This document shows positions 7,990-16,401 of a stretch of DNA of 45,468 bases, in pieces; the stretch's first letter is position 1; each line of letters begins with the position of its first letter. A program made the position numbers and the translations under genes. Origin of the DNA: a bacterium. Lineage in GTDB: Bacteria > Calditrichota > Calditrichia > RBG-13-44-9 > J042. The DNA lies in the NCBI GenBank assembly GCA_015485355.1, contig WFTQ01000110.1, forward strand, positions 1 through 45,468, in the 5' to 3' direction. The notes below the pieces were generated by a model. The model had not been told where the DNA came from, searched no databases, and saw nothing but the letters and a program-made list of their open reading frames with translations.

Positions 7990-10900
7990 TTATTCTTTCT
8001 CCGGGCGTAAAACGGCATGCAACACGCGGTTGACCGATTCGAAGGTAAACGGTTTGTGGATACGCCCCACAAACCCGAATTCTTCATAATTGGCCAGCAC
8101 ACTGTCGGTGGAATAGCCACTGGCGACCACCACCCGGGCCCGGGGATCCAACTGCAAAATTTTCTGAACCGCTTCCTTGCCTCCCATGCCGCCCCGAATC
8201 GTCAGGTCCATTATCACCACGTCATAGGGTTGTTTCTGCGCCATGGCTTGTCGATATTTACGAACAGCCTCTTCGCCGTCCCTGGCGGTGTCGACAGCGA
8301 TATTCATCATCCCCAGAAAATTCTTAAATAAGTCCCGAATGTACTCTTCGTCGTCCATCACCAGAGCCCGCAGGTTCCCATTGGTAGAGAGCTCCAGCAC
8401 ATGTTGTTCCGAGCGCTTCAAACGGGTTTCCGGTATGGCCGGCAAATAAATGATAAAAGTCGTCCCCTTGCCCAATTCCGATTCCACCAGAATCTTCCCT
8501 CCGTGTTTCTGGATGATCGCATAGGTCGTCGCCAATCCCAGCCCGGAGCCTTTTTGTTTGGTGGTAAAATAGGGATCAAAGATTTTGGTGAGGTTTTCCC
8601 GGGGTATGCCGATACCCGTATCGGAGAAGCTTAGTTTGACGAAGAATGGGCCTTCCAGCTCGGTCTCCTCGGGAGCCAGGTGCCGGATGGCATCCCGGGT
8701 ACAATTTTCGGCCTTGATGGTCAGTCTTCCCCCACCGGGCATGGCTTGCACCGCATTGATCACCAGATTGTTGATGACCTGATTCAGCTGTCCCGGATCG
8801 GCCTGCACGACCCATAAATCCTCATCGATAACCAGGTTACAGGCCACGCTGGAACCCCGAAGGGCGAATTCCACACTGTCGCTTAACATCGCTTTCAAGG
8901 AAAGCTCTTCCTTGACCGGTTCGCCCCCTTTGGCAAAGGTTAACAGCTGCTGGGTGAGATGGGAAGCGTTTTTGGTGGCTTCTTCAATTCCCTTCAGGTA
9001 TTTTTCAATATTCACGCCACTGGCATACATGATCCGTGCCAGTTGGGCATTGCCTAAAATCCCCGATAAAATATTGTTGAAATCGTGCGCAATGCCCCCG
9101 GCAAGCAATCCAATGGATTCCAGCTTCTGCGTCTTAATCATTTCATTTTCCAGCTGCCGTTCTGTGCTGATATCCCGAACCACCCAGACGTAGCCCGATT
9201 CCAGCACCGCTTCGTTTTTAATCTGCGCCCAGCCGATGCTCACCACCCGTTCATCCCGACGATGCCGGTTCTTCAATACAGCGGTGAAGTAACTGGTATT
9301 CTTGCCCCGCCTTTCCAGATGATGAATGTACTGGGGAATGAAAATGCGATCCCCGCTGGTCTCATCTTTCAGTTCCAGAATCTCATTGAGTTTTTTTCCG
9401 GTCGCCTTTTCGGAGGCAATACCAATCAATTTTTCCGCAGCGGAATTCAATAACAAGACGCGTCCTTCGGTGTCCGTTCGAACCACCCCATCGGCAATGG
9501 ATTTGAGTGTCACCGCCAGTTCTTCGCGCTCTTTGCGCAGGGAGGCCTGGACCCGCTTGCGTTCGTCGGTCTCCTTTTTCAGTAGCTGGTAGCTCAGCTC
9601 GATGGCTCGGGTACGCTCTTCCACCTGTTTCTCCAGCTCATCGGTCCGCTTGCGATGATACGCTTCTCTCCAGCGCACCGCCCCATATACCATCCCGCCC
9701 AACAGGGACAACGCCAGCAATACAAACCAGGCGGACTTCCACCAGGGCTTTAAAATGGTAAAACGGACCGTTTTGGTGGCCAGAATCTTCCCGTCGATGG
9801 GATTGATCAGAAATAAAGAAAAACGGTAAAAACCATCGGATAGGTTGGTGTAATTAATGAAGCTCAGGTTGTCGGCCAGCAGGGTATCCCGATTAACCCC
9901 GGTCAGATGGTAAGCATAACGCAGATCCGAAAAGGTTCCGTAATTGATGTGGGTCAAATAGATTTTCAGGTTGTTCTGCCGGGCACTGAACACGATTTCG
10001 TCCGGAAAAGGAAAGGTGAGGGTGGTATCCGCGGTGGTGATTTTGGTGATGTAAAACCACGGTAAATCATCGGTCTCCGCCGTCTTTTTTTGGTAGTGCA
10101 CCAGCCCTTCCACGCCGCCGAACCATAAATGGTCATCGTTCTGGTAAAGAACGGCCCCCATGTTGAATTCCGTGGTGATCAATCCCTGTCGTCTGTTGAA
10201 AATTCGAATGCGTTTTCCGTTAAATTGAAACAGCCCTTTGCTGGTAAGCAACCAGATGCCGTTCCGCCGAGTGGGGAGCACGTCCCAAATGGTGTGTTTC
10301 AAAATCAACTCCTGAGAAAGTGCGGCGCCGTCCCATTTAAACAATCCCTGGGAGGTGGCGATGAAGAGGTTTCCATCGGGATCTTTCCGGATCGCAAAGA
10401 TTTTGTGCACCGGTAAATCGGTTTGAAAGGCGACCCAGGTGGTATCCCGCAAAACAAACAGCCCCCTTCCATTGGTCCCCAGCCAGAGCCGTCCCCGGCG
10501 GTCCACGGCCATGCCCCAGAAGGAGATAAACTGCCCCCGCAGGTTGTACGTAATGTCTTTCATCCGCCGGCCATCGAATACATAGGCTTCCCGCTGCGTC
10601 AGAATAAACCACCGCCCCGCATCGGGTATAATGCGCCGAACCGTGCGGTTTTGGAACATCCGGGAAAACCGACTCTCCACCAGATGATCGTTGCGGATTA
10701 TAAAGAGTCCCCTGCTGGTTCCTACCCACAGCTCGTTGCCGACATTGGCCAGGTCGAAGATGGAGTTTTCCCCGAAAACGTCTTCAAACTGGTTCAGGCG
10801 TATAAAGCGATCGCCTTGCAACCGATACAATCCGTCGTTGCGGGTGGCCACCAAAAGACGGCCCTGGGGGTCGCGATGAACGGCCCGAATATAGGCCGTT

Positions 10901-11970
10901 TTGAATCCGTCCTGGGGCCCAAAATTCTCGAAGTTGCGATTGGGAATCACCACCAACCCGCGGTAGGTTCCCATTAAAAAGGCCCCCGAGCGATCGATAA
11001 AACTCGTTTTGGAGAATAGGCCCGGTAAAGGTCGAATCATCTCCACGATCCGATGATCGCGAACATGCACCACGCCACCGGGATTCGAGGCCAAATTGAT
11101 CCAGATATCTTTCCCATCCCGGGAATAAACCGAGGCGACAAACACCGCGCCCAAGCGCCGATAAAAGTCCCGGGTGAATTGAGAATGTTTCCATACAAAG
11201 AGTCCCCGGGATGTACCTATCCAGACCTCTCCGTTGGGTAACGGCAAAATGCTGCGGATTTCGTTCGATGGCAAACCGTTCTCGGTGGTCAGGGTCAGGA
11301 CCTCTCCATCCGGTGAAAAAATGTGAACGCCGTTCTGATAGGTTCCCGCCCAATATCGCCCGGCATAATCCTTCGCCGCAGTTATGATCGGTCCCCGAAG
11401 TTCTTCCCGGGGATGCCGCAGATGCCGCACCACCGTATCGTTACGAAAAACAAATAATCCCTCCGGCTCCGCCGCCAGCAGAATTTCCCCATCGTGAGTA
11501 CGGGATAAAAAATTCAACCGCTGATTGACCGATGTGACGCTATAGGCAATCGGTTCGGCATGCGCATTTCTCACCCGCCATAACCCGTTTACCAGGGTGG
11601 CCACCCAGATTTCTCCCGGGCGATTCTCGGCCAACCCGGTCACCAGACGAAAAGGGTAACCGGTTTCTTCGTTGTACACCCGAAAGGTGGAGCCGTTAAA
11701 CCGGGCAATGCCCTCATTGGTGGACAGCCAGATAAATCCGTAAGTATCTTGAATAATCCCCGATACGATCGATTGGGGCAACCCATCGTCCACGCTGTAA
11801 ATCTTAAACGGGTAATTGGCAATCCGAATCGTTTCTGCATCACCGGAAACCACAAGAAAGGGTAAAAACCCGATAAGGATGGCTGTTCGACTCAACCCGA
11901 AACGCTGTATTACACCGATCACCATTGCAATGCATTTTCGCTTCGATTTTTTTTCATTGTTTTTAATCAT
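7990..11970 (-). CDS. Hybrid histidine kinase with periplasmic two-component-regulator propeller
   Basis: This 1326-residue protein has a signal or anchor helix (about 27-43), and a periplasmic seven-bladed-propeller region of repeated units of the type GFIWLSTNEGIARFNG (about 45-640). A Y_Y_Y domain follows (about 660-732), then one membrane helix (about 742-767), a coiled coil, a PAS domain (about 815-935), HisKA with His962 in GIAHDFNN, an HATPase domain (N box near 1067, GLGLA near 1146) and a C-terminal receiver with Asp1255. The propeller/Y_Y_Y layout is that of sugar-sensing hybrid systems of Bacteroidota, but here there is no DNA-binding output domain. The ATG at 11970 has only a weak ribosome site. 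The gene lies downstream of the pilus operon and HisA-like gene on the same strand. The ligand is unknown. Confidence 0.93.
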   Translation of the reverse strand: MIKNNEKKSKRKCIAMVIGVIQRFGLSRTAILIGFLPFLVVSGDAETIRIANYPFKIYSVDDGLPQSIVSGIIQDTYGFIWLSTNEGIARFNGSTFRVYNEETGYPFRLVTGLAENRPGEIWVATLVNGLWRVRNAHAEPIAYSVTSVNQRLNFLSRTHDGEILLAAEPEGLFVFRNDTVVRHLRHPREELRGPIITAAKDYAGRYWAGTYQNGVHIFSPDGEVLTLTTENGLPSNEIRSILPLPNGEVWIGTSRGLFVWKHSQFTRDFYRRLGAVFVASVYSRDGKDIWINLASNPGGVVHVRDHRIVEMIRPLPGLFSKTSFIDRSGAFLMGTYRGLVVIPNRNFENFGPQDGFKTAYIRAVHRDPQGRLLVATRNDGLYRLQGDRFIRLNQFEDVFGENSIFDLANVGNELWVGTSRGLFIIRNDHLVESRFSRMFQNRTVRRIIPDAGRWFILTQREAYVFDGRRMKDITYNLRGQFISFWGMAVDRRGRLWLGTNGRGLFVLRDTTWVAFQTDLPVHKIFAIRKDPDGNLFIATSQGLFKWDGAALSQELILKHTIWDVLPTRRNGIWLLTSKGLFQFNGKRIRIFNRRQGLITTEFNMGAVLYQNDDHLWFGGVEGLVHYQKKTAETDDLPWFYITKITTADTTLTFPFPDEIVFSARQNNLKIYLTHINYGTFSDLRYAYHLTGVNRDTLLADNLSFINYTNLSDGFYRFSLFLINPIDGKILATKTVRFTILKPWWKSAWFVLLALSLLGGMVYGAVRWREAYHRKRTDELEKQVEERTRAIELSYQLLKKETDERKRVQASLRKEREELAVTLKSIADGVVRTDTEGRVLLLNSAAEKLIGIASEKATGKKLNEILELKDETSGDRIFIPQYIHHLERRGKNTSYFTAVLKNRHRRDERVVSIGWAQIKNEAVLESGYVWVVRDISTERQLENEMIKTQKLESIGLLAGGIAHDFNNILSGILGNAQLARIMYASGVNIEKYLKGIEEATKNASHLTQQLLTFAKGGEPVKEELSLKAMLSDSVEFALRGSSVACNLVIDEDLWVVQADPGQLNQVINNLVINAVQAMPGGGRLTIKAENCTRDAIRHLAPEETELEGPFFVKLSFSDTGIGIPRENLTKIFDPYFTTKQKGSGLGLATTYAIIQKHGGKILVESELGKGTTFIIYLPAIPETRLKRSEQHVLELSTNGNLRALVMDDEEYIRDLFKNFLGMMNIAVDTARDGEEAVRKYRQAMAQKQPYDVVIMDLTIRGGMGGKEAVQKILQLDPRARVVVASGYSTDSVLANYEEFGFVGRIHKPFTFESVNRVLHAVLRPEKE

Positions 11971-12132
11971 CGAATATTTCTCGGGAAATGTTATTACAAA
12001 AATTGGAGAAGTTCCGCCTTCCTTCCCGTTTTATGTAATTTTCGGAAGGCCTGTGTGGCCCCCGTTGGGAGATACTTCCAAACCACAGGCGCAACCCGGC
12101 CGATGAGGGTAAACACCTTTTCTTGATGGGCA

Positions 12133-12169
12133 AGCCGCCGGTGGCGGCTGGGAAGGCGGATGAACCGCC
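12133..12169. repeat. Two adjoining GC-rich palindromes between hisA-like and kinase genes
   Basis: AGCCGCC (12133-12139) pairs perfectly with GGCGGCT (12143-12149) around a 3-base loop, and GGCGG (12155-12159) pairs with CCGCC (12165-12169). They lie 44-80 bases beyond the HisA-like stop codon. There is no clean U-tract. They resemble the CCGCC/GGCGG palindromes at 25846 and 31491, so they may be dispersed elements serving as transcript ends. Confidence 0.45.
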
Positions 12170-12212
12170 CCCGGCAGGAAGTTGGATCAGGAGAAGGGCT
12201 CTGGAAAGCGAT

Positions 12213-12956
12213 TCAGGATTTTCGGGTACGGCGATATTTCTGGATCTGATTCAATAAATCCATGTTGTCCGAGAATATGGCCTTTCCCACAATGATAGAA
12301 TCCACACGATACCGTCTCAATTTTTCCAGGTTCTGGATATCTTTTACAGAACGCACTCCTCCGGCAATGGTCAGCATGGCCCGGGTGTATTCTGCAATTT
12401 CCTTAATTTTTTCGAAATTAATGCCCTGCATGGTGTGCACCCGCTCGATATCGGTGAAAATAATTCGGTTGACCCCCTGGGATTCGACCATGCGGATGAA
12501 TATTTTAATCGGCATTTCCACGCTCTTTTGCCAGCCCAAGTAACGGATCTGATCTCCCAGAATATCCAGACTCACGGCAATACGTTCGGGGGTAAAATTG
12601 CGCACGATTTGATAAAGCAGATTGGGGTATTGCACTGCCAGGGTTCCTAAGACAACCTGTTCGACCCCCACCTGCAGCAATTCGTCGATTTGCACCAACT
12701 GGCGGATTCCTCCCGCGACCTGCACCGGGATTTTCACCCTCCGGACAATTTCCTTGATAATGGGGACGTTGTTTTGACCCTGCTGCAGCGCCGCATCAAT
12801 ATCCACGATGTGAAGCTTATCCACCCCGCGCTGTTCCAACTCCAGGGCCACGCCTAAGGGATCGTTCCAGGTGTCCGCTTCGGGACAAGGGACATCGGCT
12901 CCCTCCCCGAAAAACACCTTTGCCCCCCGAAGGTTTATGGCCGAGATCACCAGCAT
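12213..12956 (-). CDS. HisA-like (beta/alpha)8-barrel protein with substituted catalytic residues
   Basis: The 247-residue protein aligns over its length with HisA, the ProFAR isomerase of histidine synthesis. It keeps the phosphate-binding loops VAGGIR (about 80) and IAGGVRS, and the second catalytic aspartate in AVSLD followed by a GW pair. The first catalytic aspartate, Asp8 in the usual AIDL, is Asn8 here (SAINL). The normally conserved RDGT loop reads RVHT. In characterised HisA the Asp-to-Asn change at this site abolishes activity. No other his gene is near; the gene follows pilT by 58 bases, so it probably belongs to the pilus transcript. The ATG at 12956 lacks a clear ribosome site but sits at the family's usual start. 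A new reaction or a binding role is more likely than histidine synthesis. Confidence 0.85.
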   Translation of the reverse strand: MLVISAINLRGAKVFFGEGADVPCPEADTWNDPLGVALELEQRGVDKLHIVDIDAALQQGQNNVPIIKEIVRRVKIPVQVAGGIRQLVQIDELLQVGVEQVVLGTLAVQYPNLLYQIVRNFTPERIAVSLDILGDQIRYLGWQKSVEMPIKIFIRMVESQGVNRIIFTDIERVHTMQGINFEKIKEIAEYTRAMLTIAGGVRSVKDIQNLEKLRRYRVDSIIVGKAIFSDNMDLLNQIQKYRRTRKS

Positions 12957-13014
12957 GCCAGTCCAGTGTATTTTTGAGTAAAATAATTGCCCGTTCCGGA
13001 AAAAGCAAACCCAA

Positions 13015-14022
13015 TCAGGGGTTCATCACGCCCTGAAGACGTAACCGTTGCAGGCACTGTTCCATGGTTTGCATGCCCTGTGCCGCATTGGTTTGCATGA
13101 GCGTGGGCAGTTGATAGGTTTTCTTTTCCCGAATGAGATTTCGCACCGCGGGATTGGCGATTAAAATCTCCTGGGCCGCCACCCGGCCCAGGGGTGTCCG
13201 CGCCGGAACTAACCTCTGAGAAATCACCGCCAACAAACTCTCCGCCAGCATGATCCGCATCTGCTGCTGTTGAAATTCCGGAAACACCCCAACGATTCGT
13301 TCAATGGTTTCGGCCGCCGAATTGGTATGCAGGGTCGAGAGCACCAAATGGCCCGTTTCGGCCGCCTCCAATGCCGCCTGAATGGTTTCCAGATCGCGCA
13401 TTTCCCCGACCAGGATGACGTCGGGATCCTCCCGCAGGGCGGCCCGCAACGCGGTGGCAAAACCCCGCGTATGGAGCCCCACCTCTCGCTGCTGGATCAA
13501 CGCCTTGAGGGGTTCGTAGACGTATTCGATGGGGTCTTCGATGGTAATCATATGTACCGGACGGCTGCGATTGATTTCTTGAACCATGCTGGCCAGGGTG
13601 GTCGATTTGCCCGATCCGGTCGGGCCGGTCACCAGAACCAAACCCTGGGGCGCATCCACCAACTTCCGGAATACCGGGGGAAAGCCCAACTCCGCAAAAG
13701 TGGGAATGCTTACCGGAAGAATCCGAACGGCCAGCGCCCATCCATTGTACTGATAAAACACGTGAATCCGCAACCGCACCTGTTTGTACGAACAGGAATA
13801 ATCATATTCCTTTGCCGGACCCTCTTCGGAAACCATGACCATCTGAAATTCTTTGCGGATCAGATCCGCCACCTCCTGCCGCGAGATGATGACGTCGGTT
13901 AAACGGCCGATCTGCCCACCCACCCGCACCATGGGCACCCAACCGCTGGAGATGTGCAAGTCAGAGGCCCGCCGCTGAATAGCCGCTTCCAGCAACTCCC
14001 GAAACCAGGACGTTTGAAACAT
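13015..14022 (-). CDS. pilT: Type IV pilus retraction ATPase PilT
   Basis: PilT is the hexameric cytoplasmic ATPase that powers pilus retraction and twitching. The 335-residue protein shows an N-terminal PAS-like domain beginning with RRASDLHIS, Walker A GPTGSGKS (about 128-135), the Asp box ITIEDPIEY, Walker B DVILVGEMRD, the His box HLVLSTLHTNSA and a C-terminal helical region. The C-terminus (MNP) is short. The ATG at 14022 has GAGGGGGG upstream. It follows pilQ by 9 bases in the pilus operon. The presence of both PilB and PilT means the pilus is a dynamic, retractable one. Confidence 0.97.
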   Translation of the reverse strand: MFQTSWFRELLEAAIQRRASDLHISSGWVPMVRVGGQIGRLTDVIISRQEVADLIRKEFQMVMVSEEGPAKEYDYSCSYKQVRLRIHVFYQYNGWALAVRILPVSIPTFAELGFPPVFRKLVDAPQGLVLVTGPTGSGKSTTLASMVQEINRSRPVHMITIEDPIEYVYEPLKALIQQREVGLHTRGFATALRAALREDPDVILVGEMRDLETIQAALEAAETGHLVLSTLHTNSAAETIERIVGVFPEFQQQQMRIMLAESLLAVISQRLVPARTPLGRVAAQEILIANPAVRNLIREKKTYQLPTLMQTNAAQGMQTMEQCLQRLRLQGVMNP

Positions 14023-14031
14023 GTACCCCCC

Positions 14032-15330
14032 TCAGGGACTTTGAATGATCCGTGGTGTAATGAAAATCAATAAATCCGACTGTTCCTTCCGGACACTCTT
14101 ATGGCGGAAAAAATATCCCAACAAGGGGATATCTCCCAGCAACCAGACCTTATCGGTCACTACAGAGGTGTTTTCCTTGATCAATCCGCCTATCACAATG
14201 GTTTGACTATCCTGCACCGTAATGGTGGTTTCGACTTCCCGCTTGGAAGTTATCGGCTGGGGAAAATCACTGGGACCGGTATAACCAATGATTTCTTCCA
14301 AAACCGGATGCACCCGTAAAGTGATCTGTCCGTCGGTGTTGATTCGGGGAATGACCTCCAGATACATGTTTACCTCTTTTTCGCGATAGGAAATCAAATC
14401 GCCGGAAATCCCCCGGCTGACTTCCGGAATGGGCACAATGGTCCCGATTTTGATGACCGCCTTATGATTGTTCAGGGTGGTCACCCGGGGATTGGACACC
14501 AGCCGGGAACGATTATCCCGGGCCAACATGCTTAAAGTGGCCTGCAATTGCTCGACCGTTAATATGCCCCAGCGGAGATTCCCGGAACGATCGGGTAAAT
14601 CGTACCAGGCCGCTAAAGGATTCAGAGTGGTTTGACCGGTCGCGGTATTTTCGTAGGGTAAGGTGTTTTCGGCTCCCGTGGCCCCGACGGTTACCTGGTT
14701 GGGCAGCCGCAATCCCACCTGCCGTTCATCGCCCAGGATGGTTTCGATGAGACGCACTTCGATTTGCAATTGCTCGCCCGGCACATCCAGTTGCGCCAAC
14801 ACGGTGGCAATCCGATCGATGTTTTCCTGGAAATCGGTAATGATTAAAATGTCTGAGCGGCGTCGATTCTCATCCTTTTCGGGCTCGGATACCAACACCT
14901 CAATTTCTCCCCGATCGGACAAAAGCGGTGTCAGGGTCGGTTTGATCCGGTAGGCATCCACGTAATTCAATCGTATCACCCGGGTGAATAATTCGCCTGG
15001 AACCCGTAGATCATAAGGTTTTACCAGTATAAAATTGTTCGTCAAGACATAATGGGCTCCAATGGGCTTGAGCACCGCGGTCAACGCCTCTGCCAGGGTA
15101 ACCTCCGTCAGTTGCAAGCTGAGCGTTCCGCTGACCGAACCACCGACGACCAGATTCAATCCGTACTGCTGGGAAAGCATCTGCAAAACGGTTTTTACGT
15201 CGGTATCGGCCATTTTCAAGGTCACCCGCTGCTGCAATTGCTCCCGAAGATCACCGGCCGGTGCCCGTTGTATCGGACCCCACCAGGCTACGAGGAAAAT
15301 CAGTCCCACCATCCCGAATCGTTTCATCAT
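14032..15330 (-). CDS. pilQ: Type IV pilus secretin PilQ (short form)
   Basis: PilQ forms the outer-membrane pore for the pilus. The 432-residue protein has a signal peptide (about 1-25), an N0/STN-type domain (about 35-105), a secretin N domain (about 115-185) and a C-terminal secretin domain (about 240-425) with the conserved VPIPEVSRG gate-region motif and IGGLIKE. It is much shorter than proteobacterial PilQ, and the peptidoglycan-binding AMIN domains are missing. The chosen ATG at 15330 lies downstream of AGGAGGAAGAG; a TTG seven codons earlier includes the ribosome site and is unlikely. The gene is 17 bases after pilP. Confidence 0.94.
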   Translation of the reverse strand: MMKRFGMVGLIFLVAWWGPIQRAPAGDLREQLQQRVTLKMADTDVKTVLQMLSQQYGLNLVVGGSVSGTLSLQLTEVTLAEALTAVLKPIGAHYVLTNNFILVKPYDLRVPGELFTRVIRLNYVDAYRIKPTLTPLLSDRGEIEVLVSEPEKDENRRRSDILIITDFQENIDRIATVLAQLDVPGEQLQIEVRLIETILGDERQVGLRLPNQVTVGATGAENTLPYENTATGQTTLNPLAAWYDLPDRSGNLRWGILTVEQLQATLSMLARDNRSRLVSNPRVTTLNNHKAVIKIGTIVPIPEVSRGISGDLISYREKEVNMYLEVIPRINTDGQITLRVHPVLEEIIGYTGPSDFPQPITSKREVETTITVQDSQTIVIGGLIKENTSVVTDKVWLLGDIPLLGYFFRHKSVRKEQSDLLIFITPRIIQSP

Positions 15331-15347
15331 CGTCGTTCTCTTCCTCC

Positions 15348-15830
15348 TCAAGGCATTTCCAGAGTCACGTAACGGTTTCCCCGGTTCAATATCACCCGTC
15401 CAGGTGCAATGCTTACCACCCGAAATCCATGCAACGTTTCCCCTTCCCGAACAAAACGATCGTTGATCAGGGCGATGGCCCCTCCTTTTCCGATACTGAC
15501 CGCTTTTAACCGGAACGGGGATGGGGGTTGGCTTTCCGAAAGTCTCACGTGAACCACAGAACCCGGGTTACCGGATCGGCGAGGCCCTTGAAACGGATCC
15601 CGCTTCCACACGCCCGGTTTATAGGGCAGGGGCGTCCCTACCGCGGTGTTCGATGAATCCACCATCACCGTATCCGCGGGGGGCTCATTTGCGGCGGCTG
15701 CTTCCGCGGCACCGGTGTACGCCTTCCTGTAATCGTCAAAATTGCTCACGAAATCGAACAGGGCGTATACGACGACCACACCCAAAACGATGAGCAGGCG
15801 TTTCTCTTTTTTACTAAGATTCCTGATCAT
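15348..15830 (-). CDS. pilP: PilP-like pilus assembly protein
   Basis: The 160-residue protein has an N-terminal membrane helix (about 12-28), an Ala/Pro linker, and a small C-terminal beta domain (about 75-160) like the PilP/GspC HR domain, with the pattern FRLKAVSIGKGGAIALIND and later GETLHGFRV. In the family it links the inner-membrane PilMNO platform to the secretin. Proteobacterial PilP is a lipoprotein; here a membrane helix replaces the lipobox. It overlaps pilO by 17 bases and precedes pilQ, which is the canonical order. Confidence 0.82.
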   Translation of the reverse strand: MIRNLSKKEKRLLIVLGVVVVYALFDFVSNFDDYRKAYTGAAEAAAANEPPADTVMVDSSNTAVGTPLPYKPGVWKRDPFQGPRRSGNPGSVVHVRLSESQPPSPFRLKAVSIGKGGAIALINDRFVREGETLHGFRVVSIAPGRVILNRGNRYVTLEMP

Positions 15831-16401
15831 TTTCCACGCCTCTGGTGTTTACAATAAACACCTTGCTGGTGATGCGGGCTTCCAGTAAAAAGGGCGGTCG
15901 TTGCAACCGCTGCAGATCAATCCCGACCGGCAATTGTTCGAAAGGCAGTTTGTTCCAGTCCTGAATGAATTTCCCGATCTGGAAATACGAACCGCGGACC
16001 CGCCATTCCAGGTACAATGGATGAACCCGGCTCGAATCGGTCCGGGTGGCCTCGAACCGTTGCAATTGGGGATCGGCCCCCAATACCCGCAGTCGAAGGG
16101 GGAAAGCCAGCCCGGCGGTTTCCTGCAACGCCCGGGGGAATTCCCGCAGGGAAATAAAATGCTCTTCAACCTCCTTCAACCGTCGGGAAAGGCTGTCGAC
16201 CTGTTGCAGCAGACGATCCAGGGAACCCTGATTTGCCAGAAAATAGCTGCGTTCGCTCTCCAGCTTCTGAATCTGATGGACAATTTCTTCCCGCTCCCAC
16301 ACGGCCTGTTTATATCCCATCAGATATAACAGGCCGAAGCTCATCACCCCCGCCATACCTATGCCCAACAACCAGCGGATCTGTTTTTTTTGCACATTCA
16401 T
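15814..16401 (-). CDS. pilO: Type IV pilus inner-membrane protein PilO
   Basis: The 195-residue protein has the PilO layout: a short cytoplasmic N-terminus, one membrane helix (about 10-28), a periplasmic coiled coil (about 35-85) and a ferredoxin-like beta/alpha domain to the C-terminus, with YFQIGKFIQDWNKLP typical of the family. PilO pairs with PilN to form the alignment complex. The start overlaps the pilMN stop by 4 bases (ATGA), so translation is probably coupled. The end overlaps the start of pilP. Confidence 0.9.
   Translation of the reverse strand: MNVQKKQIRWLLGIGMAGVMSFGLLYLMGYKQAVWEREEIVHQIQKLESERSYFLANQGSLDRLLQQVDSLSRRLKEVEEHFISLREFPRALQETAGLAFPLRLRVLGADPQLQRFEATRTDSSRVHPLYLEWRVRGSYFQIGKFIQDWNKLPFEQLPVGIDLQRLQRPPFLLEARITSKVFIVNTRGVENDQES

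Noticed and set aside
12213-12956. Ordinary histidine biosynthesis HisA
   Set aside because: Asp8 is Asn and RDGT is RVHT, and no other his gene is nearby; kept as HisA-like.
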